Position numbers and translations under genes: made by a program. From NCBI GenBank assembly GCA_003008705.1, contig PDUO01000023.1, positions 473,312 through 537,311 on the forward strand: DNA of 64,000 nucleotides. Reading direction: 5' to 3'. Shown one piece after another: positions 9,707-20,281 of the stretch. Source of the DNA: Pezicula radicicola (taxonomy: Eukaryota > Ascomycota > Leotiomycetes > Helotiales > Dermateaceae). Under the pieces are notes generated by a model. The model ran no database searches. It was not told the origin of the DNA and saw nothing but the letters and a program-made list of their open reading frames with translations. Positions within the stretch are counted from its first letter, which is position 1. Each line of letters opens with the position of its first letter.

Positions 9707-10504
9707 ATGATCGCAATGTCATTACCATTTCACCACAAACCACTCAATATCAAAAAGCCAGATCAAATACGTCTTCTTACACTTCTGCCTGGTCCGAACA
9801 AGATACCACCATACGAAGCTCTATCATACCGCTGGGGAATCAAGTATCCAACTACATATATCTTCATAAATAACAAGACTTTCTCCGTACATGAGAATCT
9901 TTGGTATACGTTGTTCTACCTGAGGCTGCGCTCAACACCAAGAAGGCTATGGATCGACGCCTTGTGTATCAACCAAGACCGTCTTGAAGAACAAAACCAC
10001 CCAGTAGCGCAAATGGGTGAAATTTACAAATCTACAACAAAGGTTATCGTATATCTCGGCATGCCATCTCATGATCACTGGTTAGCATACGATGTTATAA
10101 GAGATCTAGGAAGTCCTAAAACCTATAAATTCAATGCGGCAACCGAGGAAGAAGAACTGAAAATAAAAGAGAGTCTAATAGCTCTCTACTACTAGCTGTA
10201 TTAGAAGAGGCTACGGATAGTATAGGAGGTTCTTCTTGCTCGATCCATATCATTACATTGTGGTTCAGAAAGTTGCTTCTGGGAAGATTTCCCACTTGCC
10301 TTTTCGGAATGCCTAGTGTTACAAAGTACGCCTGCCTACCGGCTCATTAAGGCAAGAAAGATACTGGATCTTTTCTGGGAACACGGCTGGATAGTGCTGT
10401 TACTGTTATGCAGTAACCTTAGGGATCTTCCTAATATGTTACGCACCATTCTTAGATACCAGCACGTCTTAACAGCCAACTACTTAAAAGACCTATACTT
10501 CTAA
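9707..10504 (+). pseudogene. HET-domain gene with in-frame stops
   Basis: The frame from ATG 9707 shows the heterokaryon incompatibility (HET) domain: IRLLTLLPG, then YEALSYRWG (about residues 41-49), RRLWIDALCINQD, and QMGEIYKSTTKVIVYLG. The frame meets TAG at 10193, 10202 and 10220. Between and beyond these stops, in the same frame, it still encodes the expected continuation: KRLRIV, then EVLLARSISLHCGSES, then STPAYRLIKAR, up to 10504. The family normally reads YWKRLWIVQEVLLA here, so the stops at 10202 and 10220 fit TGG-to-TAG and CAG-to-TAG changes, and CGG in RLRIV fits a lost tryptophan codon. Intact HET proteins trigger cell death on contact between incompatible strains; this copy looks dead. 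The C-terminal part of the gene is missing. Confidence 0.85.
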
Positions 10505-12686
10505 ATGACATGTAAATCACGTTTAACTTCGTTCGTTGTATTTAAGCTACTTAGAGCTATTCAAAGCGATATAAAAAGTGATAACATTCGATTTGTCTAT
10601 CTTTTCCTCAAAAGGGCTGTGTTAAACTATCTTCTATTATACAAAGGCTTTTCAGACCACAAAGCTTCAGATAACTCAAACACTAGATCCATTAAATAAA
10701 CCAACCCTCTCAAGCTCCACACACCTTCCTAACCACTATCCTATGCATCATATAAACAACCTATGTACAACACTATCTGAATTTGTCACTTGGTCTCTAT
10801 GGACACTTAATACCAATCTTCTTCGAAACCGAACAACAATCAGCGTCCTATCACTCAAATTAGTCCTCAATCTCAAAACCAAAATGCAATTACAACCAAA
10901 ATGAAGTTCAAAACTTACACATTGAGCAGTAGTGACGCCATTTTTACTGCAATATTGCGCAACATAATCAGATCTTTTACAAAGATCCTTGATATTGCCT
11001 TTAGGGCCATAACCCTGAATAACATGCTGATTATCACAGCCATTATAACCACCATCATTACCACCCCAGCAGCAATCTTGAGTCTTGGGGTCGCACTAAA
11101 TTCAGGATTAGTTAACTTACATTCAAGAAGAAGTTATCGAAGTCAATGTGTGGAGTTATTGTGAAAAAGAAAAGAAGAAAATCGTACTGCTTGGGCGATG
11201 GAGCTAAACGAGGCTACTGTTGTAGCCAACAGGACGATAAGTGAGGAGAATTGCATTTTTGCGGAATTGAGGTTGTATAAAGTCCAATGAGTAGGATTTC
11301 TGAAAGGGCTTTCAAAAAGAGGATTCTGAACTTAAATCAGATGATGAGATGTGTTTGTAAGATGGTGAATATTATAGGGAAGCTTGAGAGTCTTTTATAC
11401 AAGTTCCAATTGTCTATCCTCGCCAAATGTCACTCTACCCGGAATCTATCCGCTCATTTACCGTAGATGTTGCAGTTTCGGCACGAAGTCGTATCGTGCC
11501 TTGAGATTTGAAGTGAACATGTTGTTAGAGGGGAGTCTAGACGTACCGATGTCTACTACTTTCATATAGGAAATAATCTACAGAGGGCCTTCTGCCCTCT
11601 CTCCTAGTTCACAGACATCTACAATGTGAGTAAAATACGGAGGAGTTAGGTGGAACTTCGGGCCGCAAGATTGACTTAGGTTCAAGGAGAAAATTGAACA
11701 ACTTGATCAAGGGGAGTGGAAATTTAAGGTCTCTAAAGCTCCCGAGCACGAAGATATCCCGTAATACTACCTCATCGATCCACTCTGACGGCCTCCAAAG
11801 AGATTCGAGAAAGAGAATACTGTAATGCTCGGCCTCATCCGGGACTAGACAGTACTCTTTCCTAAGAAAATCGATCGTCAGACTCGCTTATAGGCAGACT
11901 CATTCGCTACCGGTCTAACTCTTAAAGGTGGGACAAGTGATATGTGTAGGCAAGTAAACTACGAAATCTTAAAAACTACTATACGTTGTTTCCTATGTTC
12001 TTTTAAATATTTCTACATGCTCTACACAAACTTTTTAAGTGTTTAGTACGTGTTTAGTACGTGTTTATATATAGATATAATATCCTCTGCGTAATTTAGT
12101 TGCCTTTTCTTTAAGTCACTCTACTCTCTGCTCTATACCTAACAACTATCTACTTCAACACAAACTCCCCTTACTTCTCCTAATCCGAAATTATACCCTG
12201 CCGATCACCGTAGATTATATACAGATTAATAGAATTAAAGTTACCTCGTGTATTTACTAGCCGGCTAGCGAGGGCGAAAGATACTTTCGGAAGCGGTGAG
12301 CTACAGTAAGAATGCAGCCTGGCCTTAACGCAGATACTAGAGCAGATAAATGTAGTAGAATATCAGGGAGAAATAGCAGTGTAACAAAGCAGTATAACAG
12401 CTTACTCGAAACGCGTCCTTTTTAGACTGCGAGAATGATATAACTGAACTCTGTTTCTATATTCGAAGTAACTAACGTCTTGTCAAGTATTACAACGTCG
12501 ATCTTATCATGTATCAAAATCGCATAGATATACCTATTGCCCTTACTATCTTCTCTTTCATGCCATCCACAAACTCCTCTTCGCTACTCTTTCGGCTATT
12601 CAGTCATTAATCCAAGTCCACTTTAGAAACAAAACCACCAATATCCCACCCAACACCGCCACCAACAGCAACTAAATTGCCAATTA
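10505..12686. other. Gene-poor AT-rich region
   Basis: 2.2 kb with no recognised gene, tRNA or inverted-repeat element. Short open frames, such as 10901-11164, have no family resemblance and biased AT-rich composition. A duplicated GTGTTTAGTACGTGTTTAG word lies near 12040-12065. Confidence 0.5.
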
Positions 12687-13589
12687 CTACTCATCCAACA
12701 ACGCCTCCCTCCGACCCCCTAACTCAGCATTCGGCCTAGCAAATTTATGCCACCCCTGCTTCCCATTCTCAACCCGTTCACTCCCCTCCAACCCATGACC
12801 AATAACCCCCTCACCAGCACCCTCCACTCCCCTCTTCCGTCTTCTCGACTTCCTCAAAAACAACAAAACAGCTCCAACAGTCAGTAAAACTACAACCCCA
12901 ACTCCGACACCAATACCCGCCGTAGCACCAGTAGAAAGAATTTTATGAACTTTTCCACCTTGAGTACTTGATGTAGTGTGACCAGTTGGAGCAGAACTAG
13001 TCGTTCTAGAAACAGTGTCTGATGTTGCTTGGGTAGAGGATGCAGTAGTGCTAGTAGTTTTTTTAGTCTTAGTATGTGAATCGGTCTTTTGATAACGGCT
13101 TGAAACACTATAACCACTTATGGCTTCGGTTGATGCATGGAGTGTAGCGAGGAGAGTTGTGAGTGCCGTTGCGTCTGTTACGGTTGTTGTTTTTTGGGGG
13201 GCGAATTAAGGAGGTACATGATTGACCGAGAAAGTTGAAGGTGCTTTGCGTATAACATGAGTATCCTCTACGATATGTGGAGTTAGTATATTCTCTGATT
13301 GGGAGGTTGAATTGGTTATTAAAGGGACGTACGTTGGGCAACAAGTAGCTTGAGTCTCAGTGATCGTACCTGCTGTTTGTATGCTGGAGCAAGCTTCTGT
13401 GTAGCCTGTTGGACAAATATCAGGTGAAAAGTATTGGGATTGAGAGGCCCATCCTGAAGGAAAGCAGGAGCTAGGACTCGGGCCACCAATGCTGTACTAA
13501 TTTCCTGGTGTTACTGTGTAGATATCTCCTGTACAAGAAGGCGAGGGAGTGAAAGTTGTTGTGAGAGCTATCGCTGTTGCCGTCGTCAT
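12687..13589 (-). pseudogene. Ser/Thr-rich single-pass membrane protein gene with two in-frame stops
   Basis: A single frame runs from ATG 13589 to TAG 12687 (301 codons), interrupted only by TAG at 13499 and TAA at 13208. Both are one C-to-T or G-to-A step from sense; the TAA sits in HVPP-stop-FAPQKTTT, where CAA would fit. The start, ALTTTFTPSPSCTGDIYTV, is typical of a common fungal surface protein family. A CFPSGW-CPTGYTEAC-CCPTY cysteine region follows, then a Ser/Thr-rich stalk and a transmembrane segment (GIGVGVGVVVLLTVGAVLLF). The tail is basic (RKSRRRKRG) and ends in HKFARPNAELGGRREALLDE. No classical signal peptide is present from this ATG. It could instead be expressed as a truncated protein, but the two changes point to recent inactivation. 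Confidence 0.75.
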
Positions 13590-14439
13590 TGCTGTTAACA
13601 AGCACTTTTGTCTTAATATCTTATCAAGAGGCCTTCGCAAAGATTCTTCAGATAAATGTGCCAGAATGAATCGAGAGATAATGAAAGCAGGAAGTTCTTA
13701 AAACCTGGGAGACCCTAGGAGAAAGAATGATGGATCTTATGTTCGTAGACATAGTCCAACATTTGGAGAGGCTTGGCTACGGTTAGAAGAAGTAAAAGAC
13801 TATGCCCTTGATAGCAATTGGCAGCTCGCATTGTTGCAGCGGTAGAGCGAAGACGATTGGCTGTATCGTATAGGGCAAGATATTCCCGATATTCAGAATC
13901 AAACACCTTACCTAAAGGATGGTTAGAGAGCGACAAGCCTTACCAAGGCGCTCGTGAAATCCAAAAATGGAGCCATGTATGGCGTAGGGCTGAAGGCCTA
14001 GACACAAGCAGAGTCCCCGGTAAAGAAAGAAACCTGATTATTCGCTTCTACCGACAATTTTCAGGATAACTACGAATTCTTCATATTGCCCACTGAAAGA
14101 CTAACCTGCAGCATCGAGGCACAACTCATCAGATGGATATGGATAATAAGATGCGTGCGCTCAAATTTTAAGCTTCCAATAGGGGCATTCAGACCGATTA
14201 GGATATGACGTTAAGACACCATTAAGATTTTATCTCTTTGGTACTTCAGGGACTACACCTGAAGATGCGGTGTTCTCAAACTGCGAGAGTCTGTAAATTT
14301 AGTCTTCCATGAAGATCTATGCCTTGCTTGACCGTTGAGGGCCTTTTCTCTACCTAGCATGGCCTTCCCCAAACTCCGGGTCTATTTTAAAATCCAACGC
14401 CAGGTGTGAATGAAAACCAAATGCATGTCTTAAACTCGT
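13590..14439. other. Intergenic
   Basis: Two short overlapping frames on opposite strands (13818-14069 plus, 13715-13936 minus) have no recognisable domain. It probably includes the 3' region of the cystathionine gamma-lyase gene. Confidence 0.45.
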
Positions 14440-15693
14440 CTAAGATGCAAGTAATACACCGTTAAGACCGTTTGTGATTTTTGGTAAAACAACAGCCTTC
14501 TCCAAAGCTTGTAGAACATCGGCCTTCAAGTCCTCGGCGTCTTCGACGCCGCAGCTAAGGCGAACCAGATCATCAAAGACACCTACTGCCTCTCTCTGAT
14601 CCTTTGGAATACCAGCGTGAGTCATGCTGCTGGGAAGTTCAACCAATGACTCCACGCCACCGAGCGATTCAGCAAGAGTGAAAATGTTTGTCGCGGCACA
14701 GAAGTTCTCCGCAGCCGCCTTTCCACCCTTGATTCTGAAAGAGAGCATACCGCCACCCATTCCGTTGCGGTGTTGCTTTAATGCGATTTCTCTGTGGGGA
14801 TGTGATTCGGCACCGGGGTAATTGACGGAGATGACGTGTGGCGATGCTTCCAATGCTGCAGATACAACTCCGGCATTGGTGCTTGCTTCTCTTGCTCGAA
14901 GATGCAACGTCTTCAAGCCTCGATGGGCAAGCCAGCAGTCAAAAGCAGAAGGAATAGCTCCAATGGCATTTTGCAAAAAGGAAAGTCGCTCCTTCATAGC
15001 ATCAGAATTGAAGGCTGCAACACCCATAACAACATCAGAGTGTCCATTAATGTATTTGGTGACAGAGTGAACCACGATATCAGCCCCGTGGTCGAGTGGG
15101 TTTTGTACGTAGGGGGAGAGGAAGGTATTGTCGACCACCACGAGGATGCCGTGTTCGTGTGCCTGGGTAGCAACGGCTCGGATGTCTACAAGTCGCAGAG
15201 TTGGGTTTGAGGGAGTTTCGATCCAAATCAACTTTGTCTCGGGGGTGATCAGGTGTACAATATCGCTCTCAATCTGGGGAGTAAAGGTGACTTTGACTCC
15301 ATGAGCATTTGCTACTTGTGTGAAGTATCTGTGGGTTCCTCCGTAGACATCAGAAATCGAGACGACATGGCTGCCTGCTGCTAGGCTCTGCAAGATATTG
15401 GCTGTCGTTGCTGAGCCAGAGGAGAAGGCTAAAGCGTATTTGGCATGCTCAAGAGCAGCAACGGCTTTCTCAAAGTTGTCGCGATTGGGATTGGAGGAAC
15501 GGCTGTATTCAAAAGCGCCAACGGGCTTTCCAACTGCAGTCTGCGCAAAAGTCGTGGAGAGCGAGATGGCTTCAATGACGGCACCAGTGACAGGATCATG
15601 CGGCGAGCCAGCGTGAACTGCAAGAGTGCCAAAGCGATGGACTGGCGAAGGAGCTCGTGGAGGGGTATCGATGGGGTGGTCGGTAAAGGTCAT
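14440..15693 (-). CDS. CYS3: Cystathionine gamma-lyase
   Basis: 417 residues in one exon, the usual family length. This PLP enzyme cleaves cystathionine to cysteine, 2-oxobutyrate and ammonia, the last step of reverse transsulfuration in the cytosol. Visible features of the Cys/Met-metabolism PLP family are YSRSSNPNRD (about 63-72), SSGSATTAN (91-99), VYGGTHRYF, ETPSNPTL, VVVDNTF with Asp188, and HSVTKYINGHSDV with the PLP lysine at Lys213. The C-terminal SCGVEDAEDL is also typical. Cystathionine beta-lyase and gamma-synthase are related, but the length and the SLGGVESLVELPSSMTHA block fit gamma-lyase best. It is divergent from a Zn2Cys6 regulator gene across about 750 bp. Confidence 0.92.
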   Translation of the reverse strand: MTFTDHPIDTPPRAPSPVHRFGTLAVHAGSPHDPVTGAVIEAISLSTTFAQTAVGKPVGAFEYSRSSNPNRDNFEKAVAALEHAKYALAFSSGSATTANILQSLAAGSHVVSISDVYGGTHRYFTQVANAHGVKVTFTPQIESDIVHLITPETKLIWIETPSNPTLRLVDIRAVATQAHEHGILVVVDNTFLSPYVQNPLDHGADIVVHSVTKYINGHSDVVMGVAAFNSDAMKERLSFLQNAIGAIPSAFDCWLAHRGLKTLHLRAREASTNAGVVSAALEASPHVISVNYPGAESHPHREIALKQHRNGMGGGMLSFRIKGGKAAAENFCAATNIFTLAESLGGVESLVELPSSMTHAGIPKDQREAVGVFDDLVRLSCGVEDAEDLKADVLQALEKAVVLPKITNGLNGVLLAS

Positions 15694-16444
15694 CGTGATG
15701 GATTGATTGTACGTATACGTGGAACTCGAATGTGTGTTTTTTATTGTGCGGTCACGATTAAGGAAGAAGAAAGAAGAAGGGGAGAAGGAGGGAAAGGACT
15801 TCTTCAGCTAAATTATTACATACAATACCGAAAGCGGCCAGGGGAGGGGAGGGGAGGCATGGAGGGGCACAATGGAATAATGGCTTCCACCAGTTCTAGA
15901 GGGGGCAAAGCTGATAAATGGATACGAGTAAGGTCACCATGCCGTCGCTAAACCCGCAAGAAGCCGAATCATAAAGGCGGTGACAAATCAAATGTTTATT
16001 CCTAGCTTGCTGTGGTATTGAATAGAAATTTATATCCTCATGACGTTGTACAGCATCTTTCACACGTTGCACAAACTACATCACCAGACTACCGTAGACC
16101 CCGTCAGCACAAGGGGGTAGGGTTGGGTTGCGAAATGCTGAGCACTGTACTTTCGGATTTCAGCACTTTATGAAGGTCGTACGTTTATGACTTCCTCGGA
16201 CATATACGGTTCCGATCCGCACCAGTGCCTGACTTGGTCAAATCAGATACGAGCGAAGAGCCTCGGATACGAGACGTAACCACCTACGAGGTCAACGCGA
16301 TGATAACAAATGTCCTGAAACTCGAGCTGCCGGGTCCTCCGAATACCTTCATCTATTGACAAGACGCGGCGACGCGATGTCAGCAACCACAGCCCTAGGC
16401 CCATCCACCCTCATCAGAAAGACACTCCCATTCACCTCAGCACA
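15694..16444. promoter_or_regulatory. Divergent promoter region, CYS3 / Zn2Cys6 gene
   Basis: 751 bp between divergent start codons. A purine-rich stretch (AAGAAGAAAGAAGAAGGGGAG, GGGGAGGGGAGGGGAGG) lies at about 15765-15860 on the plus strand; on the CYS3 coding strand this is a CT-rich leader, common upstream of well-expressed fungal genes. No other gene is seen. Confidence 0.5.
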
Positions 16445-17824
16445 ATGCCTCCCCGAAGATCCCACAAGAAGAGCAAAGCAGGCTGCCAGAGGTGTAAGCA
16501 ACGCAAGATCAAGTGCGACGAGGTGCATCCTCACTGTGGCAACTGTCTGAAGCATGGCGTTGCTTGCGACTTCAATGGCCTTTCTTTTACACCGTCACCT
16601 GAGGGTACGTACGGTTCCCTGCTCGCCTCTACCACAACCCCGAGCTCAGTAACGACGCCATCACCTCAGACGCCCGGCGATGTTGTAAGAGTGATGAGGA
16701 GTTTTAGAGATAGGGAGACCAATCGGTCGCTGGAATTACGACTTATGCACAACTACACAGCCGTTACATCGCAGACTCTGTCCCATACTGATGGCCAGAA
16801 ACACGCCTGGCAGATAGATATACCAGCTATGGCCTACGATGCGCAATATCTTATGGATGCCATCCTCGCAGTCTCGGCCTTGCACCTGCGATGTATTCAT
16901 CCTGATGATCAGACTCTTGTTCGAGCCTCGCATAGCTATATGGCATCGGCATTGGCTCAATATTCTGCCCTCCTAAATAAGGGTCTCAATGCGCGCAATG
17001 CTGAGACTCTGTTCTCAACTGCTGCCCTCATCGCCTTCCAAGCATCTGCATCTAGGCGTTTTGATCAGGGCGATGGATTAGAGGGCTACGTTCTACCACT
17101 GGCCTGGTTTCACTCGTTCCAGGGCGTCAAAACAGTTGTTCTGGCTAGTTGGCAATGGTTGCGACACAGTGATCGGATTTTTCCCATTATCAATTCGCAG
17201 CCTGCCCTCCGACTCAACCTTAATCCAACCAGCCAGACATTTTTTAGGCATTTGTTGGATGGAATTGAGGATGACTTGAAAAGGGTTCCTGCGGATCTGG
17301 TTGAAAATACGAGAAGGTCATACGAGCACGCCGTTGCCTTTCTAGATTGGGCGCACAAAAAACCCGAGAGGAATCGTATTCTCGGTTTCGCGGCAACGGT
17401 TTCGCGAAGATTCATTGACTTAGTCGCAATGCAAGAGCCTCGAGCACTAGTAATCATATCCTGTTTCTTTGCCATGATCAGGGTTGTCGACGAGGCGTGG
17501 TGGCTACAAGGAGTGGCCAAACGAGAGGTTTCGGGGATTATGAGTATGTTGCCACGAGAATGGTGGCCCAAAATGGATTGGGCTGTGCGCATCACCAACA
17601 CTGTCGGCCAAGTTGATGAGGAGAGTTGGGGTGATTGTTGGCATTCCGAGGGTGCACCAAAGGCCGAGGAGGGGTTCAATGGACAGGTGCATGAGCATAT
17701 CGATATTATGCTGAACGCCCAAATGCCTCCTGAGCCTGAGATTGATCCGTCAAAAGGGAAGTCTTCATTCATGGAGACGTTACTGCAGCTGACCGAATTG
17801 ATACCTCCTGTTGGTGTTGATTGA
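16445..17824 (+). CDS. Zn2Cys6 transcription factor
   Basis: 459 residues in one exon. The N-terminus has the complete binuclear cluster CX2CX6CX6CX2CX6C with Cys14, 17, 24, 31, 34 and 41, preceded by basic residues (RRSHKKSK). A Ser/Thr/Pro-rich linker (about 48-80) leads to a helical regulatory region with LMHNYTAVTSQTL and a later LHLRCIHPDD segment. This layout is that of the Upc2-like group of small fungal regulators. The target genes are unknown. Its position head-to-head with CYS3 makes sulfur-amino-acid genes a possible target, but divergent neighbours are often unrelated. Confidence 0.88.
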   Translation: MPPRRSHKKSKAGCQRCKQRKIKCDEVHPHCGNCLKHGVACDFNGLSFTPSPEGTYGSLLASTTTPSSVTTPSPQTPGDVVRVMRSFRDRETNRSLELRLMHNYTAVTSQTLSHTDGQKHAWQIDIPAMAYDAQYLMDAILAVSALHLRCIHPDDQTLVRASHSYMASALAQYSALLNKGLNARNAETLFSTAALIAFQASASRRFDQGDGLEGYVLPLAWFHSFQGVKTVVLASWQWLRHSDRIFPIINSQPALRLNLNPTSQTFFRHLLDGIEDDLKRVPADLVENTRRSYEHAVAFLDWAHKKPERNRILGFAATVSRRFIDLVAMQEPRALVIISCFFAMIRVVDEAWWLQGVAKREVSGIMSMLPREWWPKMDWAVRITNTVGQVDEESWGDCWHSEGAPKAEEGFNGQVHEHIDIMLNAQMPPEPEIDPSKGKSSFMETLLQLTELIPPVGVD

Positions 17825-18177
17825 AGGAGATGATTTATCAGAACGATGAAATATACCAGCGCCGCTGCTGCATACCGAAAGCCAAGATGCATGCATATTG
17901 TTGAAGATTTGTCAGGTCATCACAGAGGCGTCTATTGATGCCGCGCCGCTTTGTTTGAGTTATCTCAGCAAGGTCAGAGCCATCACAGCATGAGTTAGCT
18001 ACACAGAGCTATACTATAACTGCAGATGGCGTGAAGGAAGATACACGGAGGATTTCAGGGGGAAATGTTTAGGCCAAGAGTGCTTAAGGACAAGGCCAAT
18101 GGCCAGATGACGCAAGGTAGAAATCATGGTATACAACATGAGCTGAACCTAAAATACATATAAATCAAACCTCCAAC
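17825..18177. other. Convergent intergenic region
   Basis: 353 bp between the 3' ends of the Zn2Cys6 gene and the enoyl-CoA isomerase gene. Nothing beyond probable 3' untranslated regions. Confidence 0.5.
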
Positions 18178-19397
18178 CTACAGTTTACTCCGCTTCCTAC
18201 TCTTTTCCTCCAACTCCTTCCTCCTAGCCTCAAACCTCTCAAACGGAGCTCCATCAATAAACCTCTCGGCAAGCGCATCCATACTCTGATAAACAGCCAA
18301 CATCCTCTCCCCTTTCAACCGTTCGTTCTGCAACCTCTTCATCTCCATCATACTCCTCCCATCATTCAACTCTAACATCTCCCCTAAAAACCTCTCCACG
18401 TCCTCATGAAACGTCTCTTTCGCAAATATCCTATTCACCAACCCCCAAGATTCAAGCGCCTCAACCGTTAACTTCCGTCCGAACATCAGGAAGTCGTTGG
18501 CGCGGTGAACTCCAATTGATTGGGCGATAGAAACAGCACTCCCGTTCTCAGGTACTAGACCTAGGGCGCTGAAGGGTACTTGCAGGTAGGCGTCTTTGGC
18601 TGCTAGGATAATATCTACCACGCCCGCGAACCACTAAAAAAAATCAAATAACATTATTAACTCTGATCTTTTGGAGCAGCAAAAAAAATACAGAGTAAAT
18701 ACTTACTGCTGCTCCACCGCCGACAGCAGGGCCGTTCAGAGCGAGAATGAAAACTTTACGATGGGATATTATGGAACGCAGGAGTTCGAGGGCTTGATTG
18801 TTTTTTGTTAGGTTAGTTACGAGTGTTCTATAGTGATGATAGTCTAGTAGGAAGGGAATGTCGATGGTGAGGGTGAGGGTGTGTAGAGGGGAGGGAGGTA
18901 CTGTACCTGGAGTAAATCTATGTAGAAAAGCCAATTTCTTTTCCGCTACACTCTTAAATTCATCTTTCGTTCCAGAACTTAAAGACCCATCTAATCCAAT
19001 TCCATTTTCATTAGTACACAATACCTATACTACCACCACTCCACAAAAGTAACCAGAAAACAAAAATATAAAAAATCACATGACCATCCCTCTTTCTCCG
19101 TCTCTCACTTCTTCTCACCTCTGAAATAACAAAAATAGGTAGATAAAATAAGATTAAAAAGAAAAGAAAAAACAAACCTCTAACATCAGCACCAGCAGAA
19201 AAAAATCTCCCTTCGCCAGTCAGGACAGTAAATACGGTATCTGGATCGGAATCTAGATCTCGAATTGCCTGTATGGTTTCTGGGATTAGATTTCCTCCGA
19301 ATGCGTTTAGGGATGAGGGACGGTTGAATTTTATGGTTCCGATTCGGTTGCGGGTTGTTACGATTATGTCTTTGTATTGCCGAGAGGGGTTTGTCAT
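18178..19397 (-). CDS. Peroxisomal enoyl-CoA hydratase/isomerase (PTS1)
   Basis: Four exons on the minus strand (19397-19178, 18990-18907, 18843-18707, 18633-18178) give 298 residues. The crotonase fold is clear: IGTIKFNRPSSLNAF, the oxyanion-hole segment GRFFSAGADVR (about 63-73), LALNGPAVGGGAA, and FSALGLVPENGSAVS. The protein ends in Ser-Lys-Leu, the type 1 peroxisomal targeting signal. Delta3,delta2-enoyl-CoA isomerases of this group allow beta-oxidation of unsaturated fatty acids in peroxisomes. The 187-bp first intron was placed using the TACTAAT branch site and TTAG acceptor, which yields GADVRDGSLSSG. The 63-bp second intron (GTACAG donor) is in frame and stop-free, so it could be retained, but its translation is unlike the family. 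An upstream in-frame ATG at 19709 would add a low-complexity leader and is less likely. Confidence 0.87.
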
Positions 19398-20281
19398 GGC
19401 GTTGAGGTGGTGAAGATTGGGTGTGTGGTTGGAGTTGTTGGGTGCTATAGTAGGTGAGATGGTTTGGTAGTTGATAGTTTGTAGTGAGTGGAAAGGAGGT
19501 TGGAGGTTGGAACTATTGATGGTTGTTGGGGTGGTGGGATTGAGGGAGAGATTGGATTGTAGGTTTGAGAGTGAGGTTTTCGAGGATAAGTGAGGGAGTT
19601 GGGATTGGATTGGATCTGGGGTTTGTGGTTGTTGTCTCGAAAGTAAGCTTATCACTCCTCGGTTGTCGGCTCCCTCGGATCTCGCTTCCCCATGATTAAT
19701 CAACGACATGTCATTGACGACAATTCTATCAAGGACTCAATTTACCCAATTCTTACTCTAATAAGTCCTCTATACCCTGTTGCAACTTTCTCTATACTGA
19801 AGGTACGAAGGTACAATTAGATATCAATATTCCTTGCTTGAGCTTGTGGATGGTGGTTCCTCACCGCTTCCCTATTAGGATATCAACACGCTCTATAGAA
19901 CATCCTCTAGCTTTACGTTCTGCAAAATAATGGGATAACTATTTGACATTGCGATGCCGTATTCATATATTTTATTGCATCCTGAGCCGAGCACGCTCTC
20001 TCTGGTATTAATAGCCAGAGCCCACTCTTGACTGCATTGCTTTTGCCATCATTCCCACACCAACTAGTTATCTAAAAGGTATATCCGGAACCGCATTTAA
20101 AACATATTGCTATTACCACCCACAGTTTAGTAATCAAGATTTTTTATTCGGTATGCCCTGTATCCCTACGAGCATTTCCATCCCGACTCCAATTATAGGA
20201 CATATCAAGACACCAGCCAGTTTCTTAAGACCTCGAAAAGCTAGACAACCTCATAGGTCTTCAAGCGTGTATATGTTCTAA
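19398..20281. promoter_or_regulatory. Divergent promoter region, isomerase / SRPK-like kinase
   Basis: 884 bp between divergent start codons. The first 310 bp are an open frame in continuation of the isomerase (low-complexity Ser/Asn/Pro), probably 5' leader. No other gene is recognised. Confidence 0.45.

Noticed and set aside
13715..14069. Two overlapping short frames on opposite strands
   Set aside because: Considered as a gene fragment, but no motif could be matched to any family in either direction.
17110..17892. 260-codon minus-strand frame over the Zn2Cys6 gene
   Set aside because: Shadow of the real gene; the plus strand has the complete six-cysteine cluster.
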